Shown here: piece by piece, positions 36,985 to 46,458 of the stretch
How the letters are laid out: every line of letters begins with the position of its first letter
How positions within the stretch are numbered: the stretch's first letter is position 1
NCBI RefSeq assembly: GCF_018141445.1
Contig: NZ_CP058649.1
Location: forward strand, 4,669,001-4,733,000
From: Vallitalea pronyensis
GTDB taxonomy: Bacteria > Bacillota > Clostridia > Lachnospirales > Vallitaleaceae
DNA: 64,000 nucleotides
Reading direction: 5' to 3'
Program-made: the position numbers and the translations under genes
The notes under the pieces: generated by a model
Seen by the model: the letters and a program-made list of their open reading frames with translations, nothing else
The model's database searches: none
What the model was told of the DNA's origin: nothing

Positions 36985-37890
36985 TTATGTTTTATTCGGG
37001 TTAACATAAATATATTTCTTAGGATCATATTGCTCACCTATTAATTTGAATAATTCATTGGCCACTGCTTTCGCTTTCTTTTGATTACTAAATACCACTG
37101 TTTTTTCATGGTCCTCTAGTAGATATTCACTTCCACATATGGCTATCACATAGAACTGATGACTATCCATGTATCGTGATGCAATGGCTCCAATGTATTC
37201 GTTAATAATGACACCTTTTCTATGGCTGTTTTTTTGCAAGAATGCTTGTAAACCTTCCACAGATTCCATCTCATAAATAGATGCTTTGTCAAACCCGCTT
37301 TTAATGGCATCCATGAGTTTGTCATTGTTAAATTTATGGGTTACCAAGAACAAATCTTCTTTCCAGACCTTTTTTATCCGGTGAATGGCTTTTGTAAAAT
37401 GCCATGTCACTTTATAAAAGTAGTCGTCATCAATGAGGCTATCGATTACAATCAATGGTGCTGATATCTTTGTGGATAATTTATAAAACATATCGCCCCT
37501 CACATCCAGTAACAAGACACCTTCTAATTCTCTTTTGGATATCATGTCTATTTGTGGTTTTAACACACTGGTGGTACTTAACACAAGATCATAGTTATGC
37601 TTAATCAAAATCTTTTGTAAAGCATGAATGAAATCCGTGTATAAAAATTTTTGCCAAGGTTTTTCCTGATGGCTTGTTACAATAATAATACCAACTAATG
37701 ACGACTTATTACTAACAAGGGTTCGGGCAGCTATATTGGGTACGTAATTAAGTTCATATGCTACCTCCAAAATCCTTTCCCTGGTTTTAATGTTAATCTT
37801 CTGATTGGTTTTATTGTTCAGCACGTAGGAAACAGTTGCCACTGAAACACCTGCTTCCTTTGCGATATCCTTTAAAGTTATTTTTTTCAT
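36985..37890 (-). CDS. LacI-family regulator of the maltodextrin operon (MalR-like)
   Basis: About 301 residues. The N-terminal LacI helix-turn-helix and hinge ITLKDIAKEAGVSVATVSYV...NYVPNIAARTLVSN is complete; a periplasmic-binding-like sugar domain follows. It is the last gene of the maltodextrin cluster. Two LacI-type operators lie before malE at the head of the cluster, so this protein is the obvious candidate repressor. The effector is probably maltose or maltodextrin (inference). Confidence 0.9.
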   Translation of the reverse strand: MKKITLKDIAKEAGVSVATVSYVLNNKTNQKINIKTRERILEVAYELNYVPNIAARTLVSNKSSLVGIIIVTSHQEKPWQKFLYTDFIHALQKILIKHNYDLVLSTTSVLKPQIDMISKRELEGVLLLDVRGDMFYKLSTKISAPLIVIDSLIDDDYFYKVTWHFTKAIHRIKKVWKEDLFLVTHKFNNDKLMDAIKSGFDKASIYEMESVEGLQAFLQKNSHRKGVIINEYIGAIASRYMDSHQFYVIAICGSEYLLEDHEKTVVFSNQKKAKAVANELFKLIGEQYDPKKYIYVNPNKT

Positions 37891-37952
37891 GGGTCCCCCG
37901 ATTTGCTTTTCTTTTATTATATACTATTTCCTCATGGCTATACAACTATGAA

Positions 37953-39818
37953 CTATGATGCACAGAGAATAAGAAAACCATTCCCTTCCAATAAAACATC
38001 ATGGGATAAGTTCATCTCCCTTTCATGATAGATATCCCTTACGTTTCTATTGATGAGTTCTTTTGGAAGTGGCACCCATTGCTTCGTGTTACTATTGTTC
38101 ATGATAATATAGATATCCTGACCTGTCGTTACTTTTTTATACATAAGATATTCATGTTCATCGTTATAATCCACCCATCTCAACTCTGCACTCATAAAAG
38201 CTTCGTAAGTTTTTCTTAGTTTAATTAAGGTTTTGATATGATTTGAAAGCCTCATATTGTGTTGATTCTTATCCCAGATCATGCATTTTCGATTAAGGGG
38301 ATCGTTTTCACCATCTAGACCAATTTCACTGCCATAATAGATGCTGGGTGTTCCAGGAAACGTAAACTGGAATAAAAAGGCTAACATGGCTCGCTTCTCA
38401 TTGCCACCACACACGGTCATTATACGCTTTGTATCATGACAATCCACTAAATTAAACATGTTTCTTAGAATATTCTTAGGATAAGTGGTCAATACCCTGT
38501 TAACGCCTTCTATAAAAATGGATGGAGTGGTATGCGTATCATCTGATGTGTTTTCCTTAAAGAAAGACCAAATGGGCATCAGTAAGTCATAATTCATGGT
38601 TGAATCAAATTGTCCCGAATGAAGCCACGGGAATGCCTCATCCCAATTTTCACCAATAATAACAATGTCTTTTTTAACACTTTTTACTTCTTTTCTAAAA
38701 GCTCTCCAAAATTCATGAGACACTTCATTGGATACATCTAAACGCCATCCATCGATGTCGTATTCTTCTATCCAATACTTGGCAGCTCCGATTAAGTAGG
38801 CTTTTACCTGTTCATTATCTGTGTTCCATTTTGGCATAAGAGGTGTAAAAGCAAAGGTAGCATATTTCAAGTTAATCATATCGTCATAAGTCATGTTGGT
38901 TAAATCTGGGGCGTTGTTATCGTTCAATGGAAAATTAACAACCCCATCCCCTTCGATAAAAAAGCAGTCATAGTACTTGGATGCTCTCCCATGCTTAATC
39001 ACATCCTGCCAATAAGGATGCTGCCATCCACAGTGATTAAAAACAGCATCCAGCATGATACGTATACCCCGTTTATGGGCTTCCTGTACCAGCTCTTTGA
39101 ACATATCATTGGTGCCAAAATGAGAATCAATGGCATAATAATCCTCAATATCGTATTTGTGACTGGATGGGGATTGAAAAATAGGGGTAAAGTAAATACC
39201 GGTAAACCCTAAATCTTTGATATAATCCAACTTGTTAATGACACCTTGTAGATCACCTCCAAAAAACATATCATTGGTCACATCGTCTCTGCTTCCCCAT
39301 TCTAAAACATGTTCATGATTCAAGGACCTATCACCATTGGCAAATCGTTCAGGAAAGATCTGGTACCAGATGGTATCAGCAACCCACTCAGGTGCTTCAT
39401 AAATGTCTTCATGGTTGACATAAGGAAAGTTAAAAAAGTTAGATAACTCATATGTGTTATCACTATCCTTATCCACATCAATAATTTCTCTGCTGCCAAA
39501 GATTACTTGTGTATACTGATTCTTGATTAAAAAAGCATATTTTGCCCGCTTCCATTTGGGTTTGATTTCACAAAACCAGTAGTCATGTATACCTGTTGCA
39601 TACTCTTTTATCATGGAGATACCCTGTGCTTCTTCTGCTTGCCATTCATAATCACTTTCTTGCTCCTCTTTTGGTGCAAAATGAAAGGGGTCACCATAGA
39701 TTAATTTTATATCATCCACTTCACCTCTGCCTGTACGTATCCTTACGTGGACTGTTTCTCTATCATATGCATAGGCATATTTACTTTTCGCTTCATGGTA
39801 GATTGCTGCTAGATTCAC
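37953..39818 (-). CDS. GH13 maltodextrin hydrolase (neopullulanase/cyclomaltodextrinase type)
   Basis: Cytosolic alpha-amylase-family enzyme of 621 residues. An N-terminal CBM34-like domain (about 1-125) precedes the TIM barrel. Barrel motifs in order: MLDAVFNHCG, DGWRLDVSNEV with the nucleophile Asp (about 361), IIGENWDEAF with the acid/base Glu, and LVDCHDTKR with the transition-state Asp. There is no signal peptide, so it cleaves imported maltodextrins. GTG is the start, behind AGGAGG. It sits between malK and the LacI-type gene. Confidence 0.92.
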   Translation of the reverse strand: MNLAAIYHEAKSKYAYAYDRETVHVRIRTGRGEVDDIKLIYGDPFHFAPKEEQESDYEWQAEEAQGISMIKEYATGIHDYWFCEIKPKWKRAKYAFLIKNQYTQVIFGSREIIDVDKDSDNTYELSNFFNFPYVNHEDIYEAPEWVADTIWYQIFPERFANGDRSLNHEHVLEWGSRDDVTNDMFFGGDLQGVINKLDYIKDLGFTGIYFTPIFQSPSSHKYDIEDYYAIDSHFGTNDMFKELVQEAHKRGIRIMLDAVFNHCGWQHPYWQDVIKHGRASKYYDCFFIEGDGVVNFPLNDNNAPDLTNMTYDDMINLKYATFAFTPLMPKWNTDNEQVKAYLIGAAKYWIEEYDIDGWRLDVSNEVSHEFWRAFRKEVKSVKKDIVIIGENWDEAFPWLHSGQFDSTMNYDLLMPIWSFFKENTSDDTHTTPSIFIEGVNRVLTTYPKNILRNMFNLVDCHDTKRIMTVCGGNEKRAMLAFLFQFTFPGTPSIYYGSEIGLDGENDPLNRKCMIWDKNQHNMRLSNHIKTLIKLRKTYEAFMSAELRWVDYNDEHEYLMYKKVTTGQDIYIIMNNSNTKQWVPLPKELINRNVRDIYHEREMNLSHDVLLEGNGFLILCAS

Positions 39819-39848
39819 TCTGTTTTACCTCCTGTTAATGGTCAACAC

Positions 39849-40934
39849 TTAATTTATTCTCTCTTCTGTCCCTGTATCAAAAAAATGTATGGCATCCAGG
39901 TCAAAACCAAAAGTATGGGCTTCACCTTCTCCATATACATAATGTCCTGGTGTTGAAATGATGATATCTTGGTTGCTTTTCGTTTTAGCATATAGAATCT
40001 TTTCTTTACCCAACATCTCAACCACATCAATCACACATTCAAATCTATCGGATATCTTATCACAACTTATAAACCGTTCTGGTCGAACACCCATGGTGAC
40101 GGATTTTTGGTCAAAAGGCTTAAGATAGGCTAAATCTTCTTCTTTTGGTGTCAGTTGAATGGTTCCATCATCGGATACAAACCTGCCTTGAAGCATCTTG
40201 CCTTGAATAAGATTCATGGTCGGTGAACCAATAAATTTGGCTACAAATATATTATGAGGCCGATTATAAAATTCCTCTGGTTTACCTGCTTGCTGTATTT
40301 TACCATCATTCATCAGTACAATCTTGGTTGCCATTGTCATGGCTTCTGTTTGGTCATGTGTCACATAGATGGTGGTTGTCTCTAATGATTTATGTAACCG
40401 TACCAGCTCAACCCGCATATGTTCGCGCAGTTTTGCATCCAGATTGGATAAGGGTTCATCCATTAAGAATACTTTTGGTTTTCTAACCATGGCACGACCT
40501 AATGCAACACGTTGTCGTTGACCACCTGAAATATCCGATGGTTTGGAATATAGGTAATCTTTTATTTGCAGTACTTCAGCTGCTTCCATCACACGGTCAT
40601 GTATGATTTTCTTTCTTTCTTTTCTCATGGACAATGAAAATGCCATGTTTTCATAAACGGTCATGTGGGGGTACAATGCATAGGATTGAAAGACCATGGC
40701 TATATCCCTATCTTTAGAAGCAACTTTGTTCACACGCATATCATCAAATAGAAGATCACCTTCTGTGATAGAATTAAGACCTGCTATCATTCTTAACAAA
40801 GTGGTTTTACCACATCCGGATGGTCCCAAAATAACACAAAAATCTTTGTCTTCAATCTCCAAATTAATGTTTCTTAATGTAAATGCTTCACGACCTTCAT
40901 ACTTTTTACCAATTTTCTTGAATTTAACTTTCAT
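39849..40934 (-). CDS. malK: Maltodextrin ABC transporter ATP-binding protein (MalK/MsmX type)
   Basis: ATPase of 361 residues. Walker A LGPSGCGKTTLLR, signature DISGGQRQRVALGRAM, Walker B VFLMDEPLSNLDAKLR and the switch His in YVTHDQTEAM are intact. The C-terminal OB/TOBE domain (MGVRPERF) marks the CUT1 class. It powers the adjacent MalF/MalG permeases and could be shared with the importer at 9.0-12.2 kb, which lacks its own ATPase. Confidence 0.93.
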   Translation of the reverse strand: MKVKFKKIGKKYEGREAFTLRNINLEIEDKDFCVILGPSGCGKTTLLRMIAGLNSITEGDLLFDDMRVNKVASKDRDIAMVFQSYALYPHMTVYENMAFSLSMRKERKKIIHDRVMEAAEVLQIKDYLYSKPSDISGGQRQRVALGRAMVRKPKVFLMDEPLSNLDAKLREHMRVELVRLHKSLETTTIYVTHDQTEAMTMATKIVLMNDGKIQQAGKPEEFYNRPHNIFVAKFIGSPTMNLIQGKMLQGRFVSDDGTIQLTPKEEDLAYLKPFDQKSVTMGVRPERFISCDKISDRFECVIDVVEMLGKEKILYAKTKSNQDIIISTPGHYVYGEGEAHTFGFDLDAIHFFDTGTEERIN

Positions 40935-40995
40935 AATGCCTCCTGTCCTATTCTTTCAGCGCTAAACATATTGAACTATTTATTGGTAAATATCA

Positions 40996-41892
40996 TTAAC
41001 CTTTAACCGACCCTTTTGATAAACCGGATACCAATTGTTTTTGTAACAGTATAAACATCAAGACAATGGGTATGGCTGTTAATAAACCTCCTGCCGCAAA
41101 AGCCGGTTGATTCAACGTTCTAAAATCATTAATCAGTGTAAATAAACCTGCTGCAAGGGTATAGGATTCAGGTTTTGTCAATAGTACTCTTGGCAGCAAA
41201 TAATCCATAAATGGGCCAATAAATGACCACAAGGCAATAATGGCTAACATGGGTCTTGCAACGGGCATGATAATGAGGCGATAAACCTTCATACTTGAAC
41301 ACCCGTCAATCTTAGCTGCATCATCTAACTCCGTGGATATAGAGTCTAGATAACCTTTTAAAATAAACGTATTACCTGCAATACCACCAGCAGAATAGAT
41401 AAGGATTAACATCATTTGCCTAGAAAAAGCCGGTATAACAGATGATATAATGGAATGCATGGTAAAGTAGGCTGTAATCCCTGCAAATGTAGGTATGGTC
41501 TGTATGAGCATAATGGCCATCAACGAAGCTTTTCGACCTTTAAAGCGGTATCGTGAATAGGCAAACCCTGTAAAGGAAACCATGGCTAAAGATAAAACTG
41601 CCGTAGAGATGGCAATAAAAATGGTGTTGGATACCCACTTTAAATATAAAGTTTCTTCAAATAAATATTTAAAATGTTTCAAAGAAAATTCAAAATCCCG
41701 ATTCAAAATAAGGTATTGAACTTGAAAACCATTAAATGCGGAAACAACCATCTGAAACAAGGGCCATAAGATAGCAACTGCCCAAAGGAGCAGCGCGAGA
41801 TAGGACAGCCCTATTCCAATTTTACCCGTAACCGTTAGGGGTTGTTTATCTGAAAGATACAGGTCATTTTTTTTCTTAAACATGCCCATCAT
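40996..41892 (-). CDS. malG: Maltodextrin ABC transporter permease MalG
   Basis: Permease of 298 residues, six helices, with the EAA loop LDDAAKIDGCSSMKVYRLIIMPVARPML and the C-terminal LVSGLSKGSVKG typical of MalG. Its ATG overlaps the malF stop (ATGA), with GAGGAG upstream, so the two are translated together. Confidence 0.93.
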   Translation of the reverse strand: MMGMFKKKNDLYLSDKQPLTVTGKIGIGLSYLALLLWAVAILWPLFQMVVSAFNGFQVQYLILNRDFEFSLKHFKYLFEETLYLKWVSNTIFIAISTAVLSLAMVSFTGFAYSRYRFKGRKASLMAIMLIQTIPTFAGITAYFTMHSIISSVIPAFSRQMMLILIYSAGGIAGNTFILKGYLDSISTELDDAAKIDGCSSMKVYRLIIMPVARPMLAIIALWSFIGPFMDYLLPRVLLTKPESYTLAAGLFTLINDFRTLNQPAFAAGGLLTAIPIVLMFILLQKQLVSGLSKGSVKG

Positions 41893-43973
41893 AATTTCTC
41901 CTCTCTAAATGCTTTAGAGTTTTTAAAACCAATAAATGCGAATAACATCAGTCCTAATGATATGACAACGGTGATAGCTGCCCCAATGGCCTGATATTGT
42001 TTTTCTGTGGTTAATTTGAATATGTACGATATGAGTAAGTCCGTGGTTCCAGCCAGATTACCATACTTGGTTGGATTAAAAGGACCACCTGTATTAAACA
42101 AATAAACCGTTGAAAAATTATTAAAATTAAAGGTATATTGACCCACCAGTAATGGTGCCGTTTGGAATAGCACAATAGGCAAGGTGATGCGCTTTAGCTT
42201 TTGCCAAGCTGTTGCCCCGTCAATTTGAGCCGCTTCGTATAAATCCCCTGGTATGGATTGTAGTACACCTGTGGATAAGAGAAAGACATAGGAACTACCC
42301 AGCCAACTTTGTATAAGTATCAATGTTAATCGTGACAAATTGGGATCATTTTTCACCACGATTTGCTGTCCGAAAAGAGATGATATAATTTCTGTTAATG
42401 CACCATTTGGTGAAAACATAATGCTAAAAAACATGACTGTAATAAAGGATGGTACTGCCCAAGGCAATAGATAAACCGATCGAAAGATAACCTTTCCTTT
42501 GATCCGTTCATTATTCACAAGAATGGCTAAGAAAAAGCCTATAACGATGGCTAAGGTGGTTGCTACAAGGGTCCAAACAATGGTCCACCCTAAAATCAAC
42601 CAAAATGCCTTTCCTGCTATACCTTCTCCTAAGGCAATTAACCTGTAATTTTTCAAACCAATCCATGCAAATTTCGATTGGTGTTTGGGGTCCATATTGG
42701 TAAATGAAATGAGTACGGCTGTGGTAATGGGTACTAAAACAATAAAAATGGTTGTAATAAGAGCCGGTAAGGAAACCATATAAGGGAATCCATCTTCTAA
42801 AACACTTGTTTTGGTCTCAAACCAATTTTTTGGACGAATTCCTTTAATCTTATCCCTTTCTACCCGATAGGCGTCCAAAAATGACAGATACATAAAAAGG
42901 ATAGCAAGCATGGATAATAGCAGTGCAATAATACCCTCAATCATAAAAATCAGGGATTTATCTATTTTTCTACCACCCTCAGCCAAGGAAACAAGTCCTG
43001 CTATACCTTCACCTTGATAATTCCCAAAACCTAATGCATATGGAATGGCAATGGCATAAATAAAAAAGCTGATCAGGAAGAATAGCATGGCTTTTATGTA
43101 TTGTCGATTAAGCAATTGTCCTACACCAGGTAATAAAAATGTCAATGGACCATTCAGGGGTATTGTGCGTTCAATCTCTGTGGGTGTTTTTCGTCTTAAA
43201 TCAGCAATGTTGGATTGCAGTACATTGATTTTCCTTTTTGTGTGGTGTTTGATCTCATATTTTCTATTTTTAATGCACTCTTTATTACTTTTATGGGGCA
43301 GCTCATAAGACCCTACATGAATGGCTTCTTTGCACTGTATTTTTAGTTCTCTTATACCGTCATGTAGTGCTTTTTTTGATATATGCCTATCTTTCCGTTT
43401 GTCTTTTAATCGTCTTATATTATCTTCTAACTTATTTTTTTGTTCATGTTTTAGCTTTTTAAGTGCCCCTCTTGCTTTTGTTTCATGGACAGGGTCAATA
43501 TGCTTCTTCTTTTCCAAAGCCTCTTTTAACTCCTGCTCATTCTCTTCAAGATGCTCCATAATAAAAGGGAGTTGATGCAATTCAATCATGGATTTTTCGT
43601 AGGCATAGACAGCTTCATAGCTCATGTGCTTATAAGCCTTATAAAATGATTTTTTTTCTTGAGCAATCCATAATTGCAGTTTTAATTGCCGCATTTTTTT
43701 AGAAAGATGTGGTGGCAATTGCCTTAAAAAATCTTTTTTCTTGCTTTTTATTTGATGGAGAAACATTTTTTCTTTCTTTATAAATGCCTCTAGGGCTATG
43801 TTATAAGGATGCTGCCTTTTCTTTTGTTTTAATGTCTTGATCTGATGTAATATATCTCTATCTTTTGTTTCTTCATACTGGGTATATAATGTGGCAAGTT
43901 CTTTTAGGTATTCATTTTTTCTTTCATGGGCATTGCCAATGTCATCATATAAGAACTTGTTAACTCTTTTCAA
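41889..43973 (-). CDS. malF: Maltodextrin ABC transporter permease MalF with long N-terminal extension
   Basis: Permease of 694 residues, far longer than the roughly 300-520 usual for MalF. Residues 1 to about 260 are highly charged and Lys/Glu-rich with heptad-like stretches, probably a cytoplasmic coiled coil. A hairpin of helices (from about 265, beginning PLTFLLPGVGQLLNRQYIKAMLFF) and a third helix follow. The canonical permease core starts near residue 395 and has the EAA loop LYEAAQIDGATAWQKLKRITLPIVL. The start is TTG behind AAAGGCGG. The core function is clear; the extension is unexplained. Confidence 0.9.
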   Translation of the reverse strand: MKRVNKFLYDDIGNAHERKNEYLKELATLYTQYEETKDRDILHQIKTLKQKKRQHPYNIALEAFIKKEKMFLHQIKSKKKDFLRQLPPHLSKKMRQLKLQLWIAQEKKSFYKAYKHMSYEAVYAYEKSMIELHQLPFIMEHLEENEQELKEALEKKKHIDPVHETKARGALKKLKHEQKNKLEDNIRRLKDKRKDRHISKKALHDGIRELKIQCKEAIHVGSYELPHKSNKECIKNRKYEIKHHTKRKINVLQSNIADLRRKTPTEIERTIPLNGPLTFLLPGVGQLLNRQYIKAMLFFLISFFIYAIAIPYALGFGNYQGEGIAGLVSLAEGGRKIDKSLIFMIEGIIALLLSMLAILFMYLSFLDAYRVERDKIKGIRPKNWFETKTSVLEDGFPYMVSLPALITTIFIVLVPITTAVLISFTNMDPKHQSKFAWIGLKNYRLIALGEGIAGKAFWLILGWTIVWTLVATTLAIVIGFFLAILVNNERIKGKVIFRSVYLLPWAVPSFITVMFFSIMFSPNGALTEIISSLFGQQIVVKNDPNLSRLTLILIQSWLGSSYVFLLSTGVLQSIPGDLYEAAQIDGATAWQKLKRITLPIVLFQTAPLLVGQYTFNFNNFSTVYLFNTGGPFNPTKYGNLAGTTDLLISYIFKLTTEKQYQAIGAAITVVISLGLMLFAFIGFKNSKAFREEKL

Positions 43974-43987
43974 GTTGATACCGCCTT

Positions 43988-44452
43988 TCAGTAATTTTCG
44001 CTATTATCGATAACTGTTAGCAGGGACAGCACTGTTATTATCATAATGATGTACAACAGGATATAACCATATGCCAATATGGATTGAGCATTGAATCCGA
44101 CCAAGGTATATGCTGCTGACCCCAAGAGCAAAACCACCCAAATAAACACAAATAATTTATTGAGTCTTAACTTCATATAAGAAAAATAAGTATGTATACT
44201 TAAACCTATAGGTATGATAATCTTCTGAAAGTAAAGGGATAGATGGGTGGTTACATAAGCATCTAAATATGCTTTCTCTGTCACGTTTTTTATCCTATTC
44301 TGCTCTCCAAGATCTTGTAACCAGTTTCTATAGAGACTAGCGTCTTTAACTTTCATCATCACATCCAGTGATAGTAAAAAAATTAACATACCTGCTATGC
44401 CAAGTATGACATAGAGCTGTTTCTTAGGTAATCGGGTATACCCTTTCAACAC
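43988..44452 (-). CDS. Small membrane protein of the maltodextrin operon
   Basis: 154 residues, four hydrophobic segments with a hydrophilic loop of about 45 residues between the first two. Not recognised. The start is TTG preceded by GAGGTGG. It lies 15 bases before malF and after malE, so it is cotranscribed with the transporter. The closeness to the unusual MalF suggests a partner for its extension or helices, which is inference. Confidence 0.65.
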   Translation of the reverse strand: MLKGYTRLPKKQLYVILGIAGMLIFLLSLDVMMKVKDASLYRNWLQDLGEQNRIKNVTEKAYLDAYVTTHLSLYFQKIIIPIGLSIHTYFSYMKLRLNKLFVFIWVVLLLGSAAYTLVGFNAQSILAYGYILLYIIMIITVLSLLTVIDNSENY

Positions 44453-44504
44453 ATCACCACCTCTTATGTGTGATCAATAAACCACACCATAAAATCGTTT
44501 AAAC

Positions 44505-44538
44505 AAAGGGACTATGTCGCGTCTTGCGAAGCAAGTTG
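44505..44538 (+). repeat. 34-bp dispersed repeat, copy B
   Basis: Matches 32564-32597 at 31 of 34 positions with both small hairpins kept (GTCTTGC-GAA-GCAAG here). Next to it, 44548-44613 forms a further hairpin (AGGAAAGT/ACTTTCCT enclosing GCATAT/ATATGC). The whole block lies in the malE 3' region. Confidence 0.7.
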
Positions 44539-44622
44539 TTGTGTTAGGAAAGTTTCCTTGATGCATATAAAAATGCTTCTATTTCATATGCTAAATTCAG
44601 AGGACTTTCCTATAAGAACAAA

Positions 44623-44649
44623 AAGAGAGGCTAATGACTAACCTCTCTT
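44623..44649 (-). terminator. Hairpin after malE
   Basis: Perfect arms AAGAGAGG and CCTCTCTT followed on the minus strand by TTTTTG, between malE and the rest of the operon. It is probably a partial terminator that lets malE be made in excess. Confidence 0.7.
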
Positions 44650-44682
44650 CAATTATGTATGACTAGTCGTAATTAATTGTTA

Positions 44683-46056
44683 TTAATAATTTGCCATCAT
44701 GGCTTCAAATGATGCTTTTACTTCTGCATAAGCATCTTCTACGGTAGCTGGTTTAACAGCTGCCCATGACAATAATCCATTTTCCCAAGTCTCCCATACA
44801 GAACCCCATTCTGTGAATAAAGGTCTGGCTGGTGCATTTTCATAAGATGCCATAACAGCCGCTACTATTTTCTTATCCATATCGGATAAGTCTGATGTTT
44901 CATAAACAGCTGGATCAACATTTTCTAAAATCTTACCTGTGGCTTTAAATAAATCAACGGCATATTCCGTATTAACAATTTCCTCAATCATGGCTTGTGC
45001 AAGGAGCATCTTGTCTTGATCTTCCTCAATACGCGCATTAACACCTAGTCCCCATCCACCTTTCCAATGGGCTAATGGGTTGCCGTTAACGGTAACTTGG
45101 TTAATGGGGAAGATTTCAAGTTCTTCACCTTTGCTTGCTTTTTCTGATAAGCCATTGGCTGACCATGGACCTTCTAAACGAATAGCATTCTTACCACCCG
45201 TTGTAAACTCTGCATCCATATAGCCCCAAGTTGCATCATTATCCCATAAATCGGTTCCCGCTTCATCATGTGCTTTCCAGTAATTAAAGAGGGCTCTAAA
45301 TGCATCTTGCTGCTTTTGTGTCAATTCAGAAAAATCTTTTGTCATATCTGTAAATAAACCACCGGATTCATCCATACCAAGAAGCTCAATGTCAGCTGCA
45401 TTTGTTATGGCAACACCAAACCATGCATTAAACACTGGAACCAACATATCTTGATAGTTAAGCTCTGTAAACTCAATGGTATTTGCTAAGTCAATGCCAC
45501 TTGCTTCTGCATTGGCTTTATTAGCAAAATTAATAAGTGTCTCTATGTTCATTGGAAATGCTAAATAACGTCCATCTATCTTAAAATTGCCGCCAAGTCC
45601 TTCGTCATAATCATCAAAACCACCTACATGGCCTGCCATCTCTTTGGCATTTATTTCAGCTAATGCTTCATTTTGTGTCAAACCATAAATTCTGTCTGCA
45701 GGAATGGCAAATACATCTGCTATATCTTCATTTGTAACATCTGTCGAGTCAAGGACATCTAAGTGATCAAAACAACCTGTAACAATAAAATCAATGGTTG
45801 CGTCTGGATTATCTGCTAATACTCTTTGTGCTGCATCCTGATAATATAACTGCCATTTCTTTTCTACTTGTACGCTAATAGAAGCTTTGATACCTGATGG
45901 CTTCTCTTCATTGTTCTCATCATGATTATCCTCTGAATCTGAAACTTGCCCCTCAGACACACTTCCCGATGCTTCTTTATCCTGCTTCTCCCCACATCCA
46001 ACAAATAAACCTACAACCACCATGAATGTTAACAGTAAAGATAAAATTTTTTTCAT
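44683..46056 (-). CDS. malE: Maltodextrin-binding lipoprotein MalE
   Basis: Solute-binding protein of 457 residues. The signal peptide ends with the lipobox GLFVGC, and an acidic Ser/Asp/Glu linker follows. Family 1 features include GGKNAIRLEGPWSANGL and HWKGGWGLGVN, matching the maltose-type branch. It heads the malE-malF-malG-malK-GH13-LacI cluster and is controlled by a promoter with a LacI-type operator. Confidence 0.9.
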   Translation of the reverse strand: MKKILSLLLTFMVVVGLFVGCGEKQDKEASGSVSEGQVSDSEDNHDENNEEKPSGIKASISVQVEKKWQLYYQDAAQRVLADNPDATIDFIVTGCFDHLDVLDSTDVTNEDIADVFAIPADRIYGLTQNEALAEINAKEMAGHVGGFDDYDEGLGGNFKIDGRYLAFPMNIETLINFANKANAEASGIDLANTIEFTELNYQDMLVPVFNAWFGVAITNAADIELLGMDESGGLFTDMTKDFSELTQKQQDAFRALFNYWKAHDEAGTDLWDNDATWGYMDAEFTTGGKNAIRLEGPWSANGLSEKASKGEELEIFPINQVTVNGNPLAHWKGGWGLGVNARIEEDQDKMLLAQAMIEEIVNTEYAVDLFKATGKILENVDPAVYETSDLSDMDKKIVAAVMASYENAPARPLFTEWGSVWETWENGLLSWAAVKPATVEDAYAEVKASFEAMMANY

Positions 46057-46180
46057 TTTCTTCCTCCTTGATTGTAATTTTCTTGTTTACTAACATTTGA
46101 TACTTAACTTTCTTTGCTCATAAAGTATGTACATGATGAAGGCATAACCTTTAAGTACCCAAATGCCATATTAAATGGTT

Positions 46181-46196
46181 ACTTAATCGTTTAAGT
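46181..46196. promoter_or_regulatory. Second LacI-type operator candidate before malE
   Basis: ACTTAA-TCGT-TTAAGT, a 16-base dyad with a central CG as in LacI-family sites, 60 bases downstream of the promoter-proximal operator. Two sites would permit looping. Confidence 0.45.
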
Positions 46197-46240
46197 TAAA
46201 ACAAATAAAGTAACAGCTGCCACCTAATCATTTTTAGAGA

Positions 46241-46252
46241 GCAACCGTTTGC
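46241..46252. promoter_or_regulatory. LacI/MalR-type operator at the malE promoter
   Basis: GCAACCGTTTGC differs at one base from the symmetric MalR/LacI-type site GCAAACGTTTGC. It lies just downstream of the -10 box on the minus strand, where a bound repressor would block transcription. Confidence 0.7.
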
Positions 46253-46261
46253 ACTATATAA

Positions 46262-46292
46262 ATAATATTACTTATTTTTTTAGATTTGTCAA
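46262..46292 (-). promoter_or_regulatory. Probable malE promoter
   Basis: On the minus strand a consensus -35 TTGACA (46287-46292) and a -10 TATTAT (46262-46267) are 19 bases apart, slightly long. The operator begins 10 bases further downstream. Confidence 0.55.
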
Positions 46293-46458
46293 TACTTTTT
46301 CGTAAAATAATTACAATAAATTTCTATTTATTTTTCCATAAACTATATAATATGCCAACTTGGGCCATATTATCTTCACTATATTTTTTTGTAATACCTC
46401 TTTCATAATTTGTAAAAATATGGTAATATAGTAATATAATGTAAGAAGGGGTGATGAC

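Noticed and set aside
46410-46440. Promoter TTGTAA/TATAAT for the MazG-like gene
   Set aside because: The -10 would put the transcript start inside the ribosome site, which leaves no leader.
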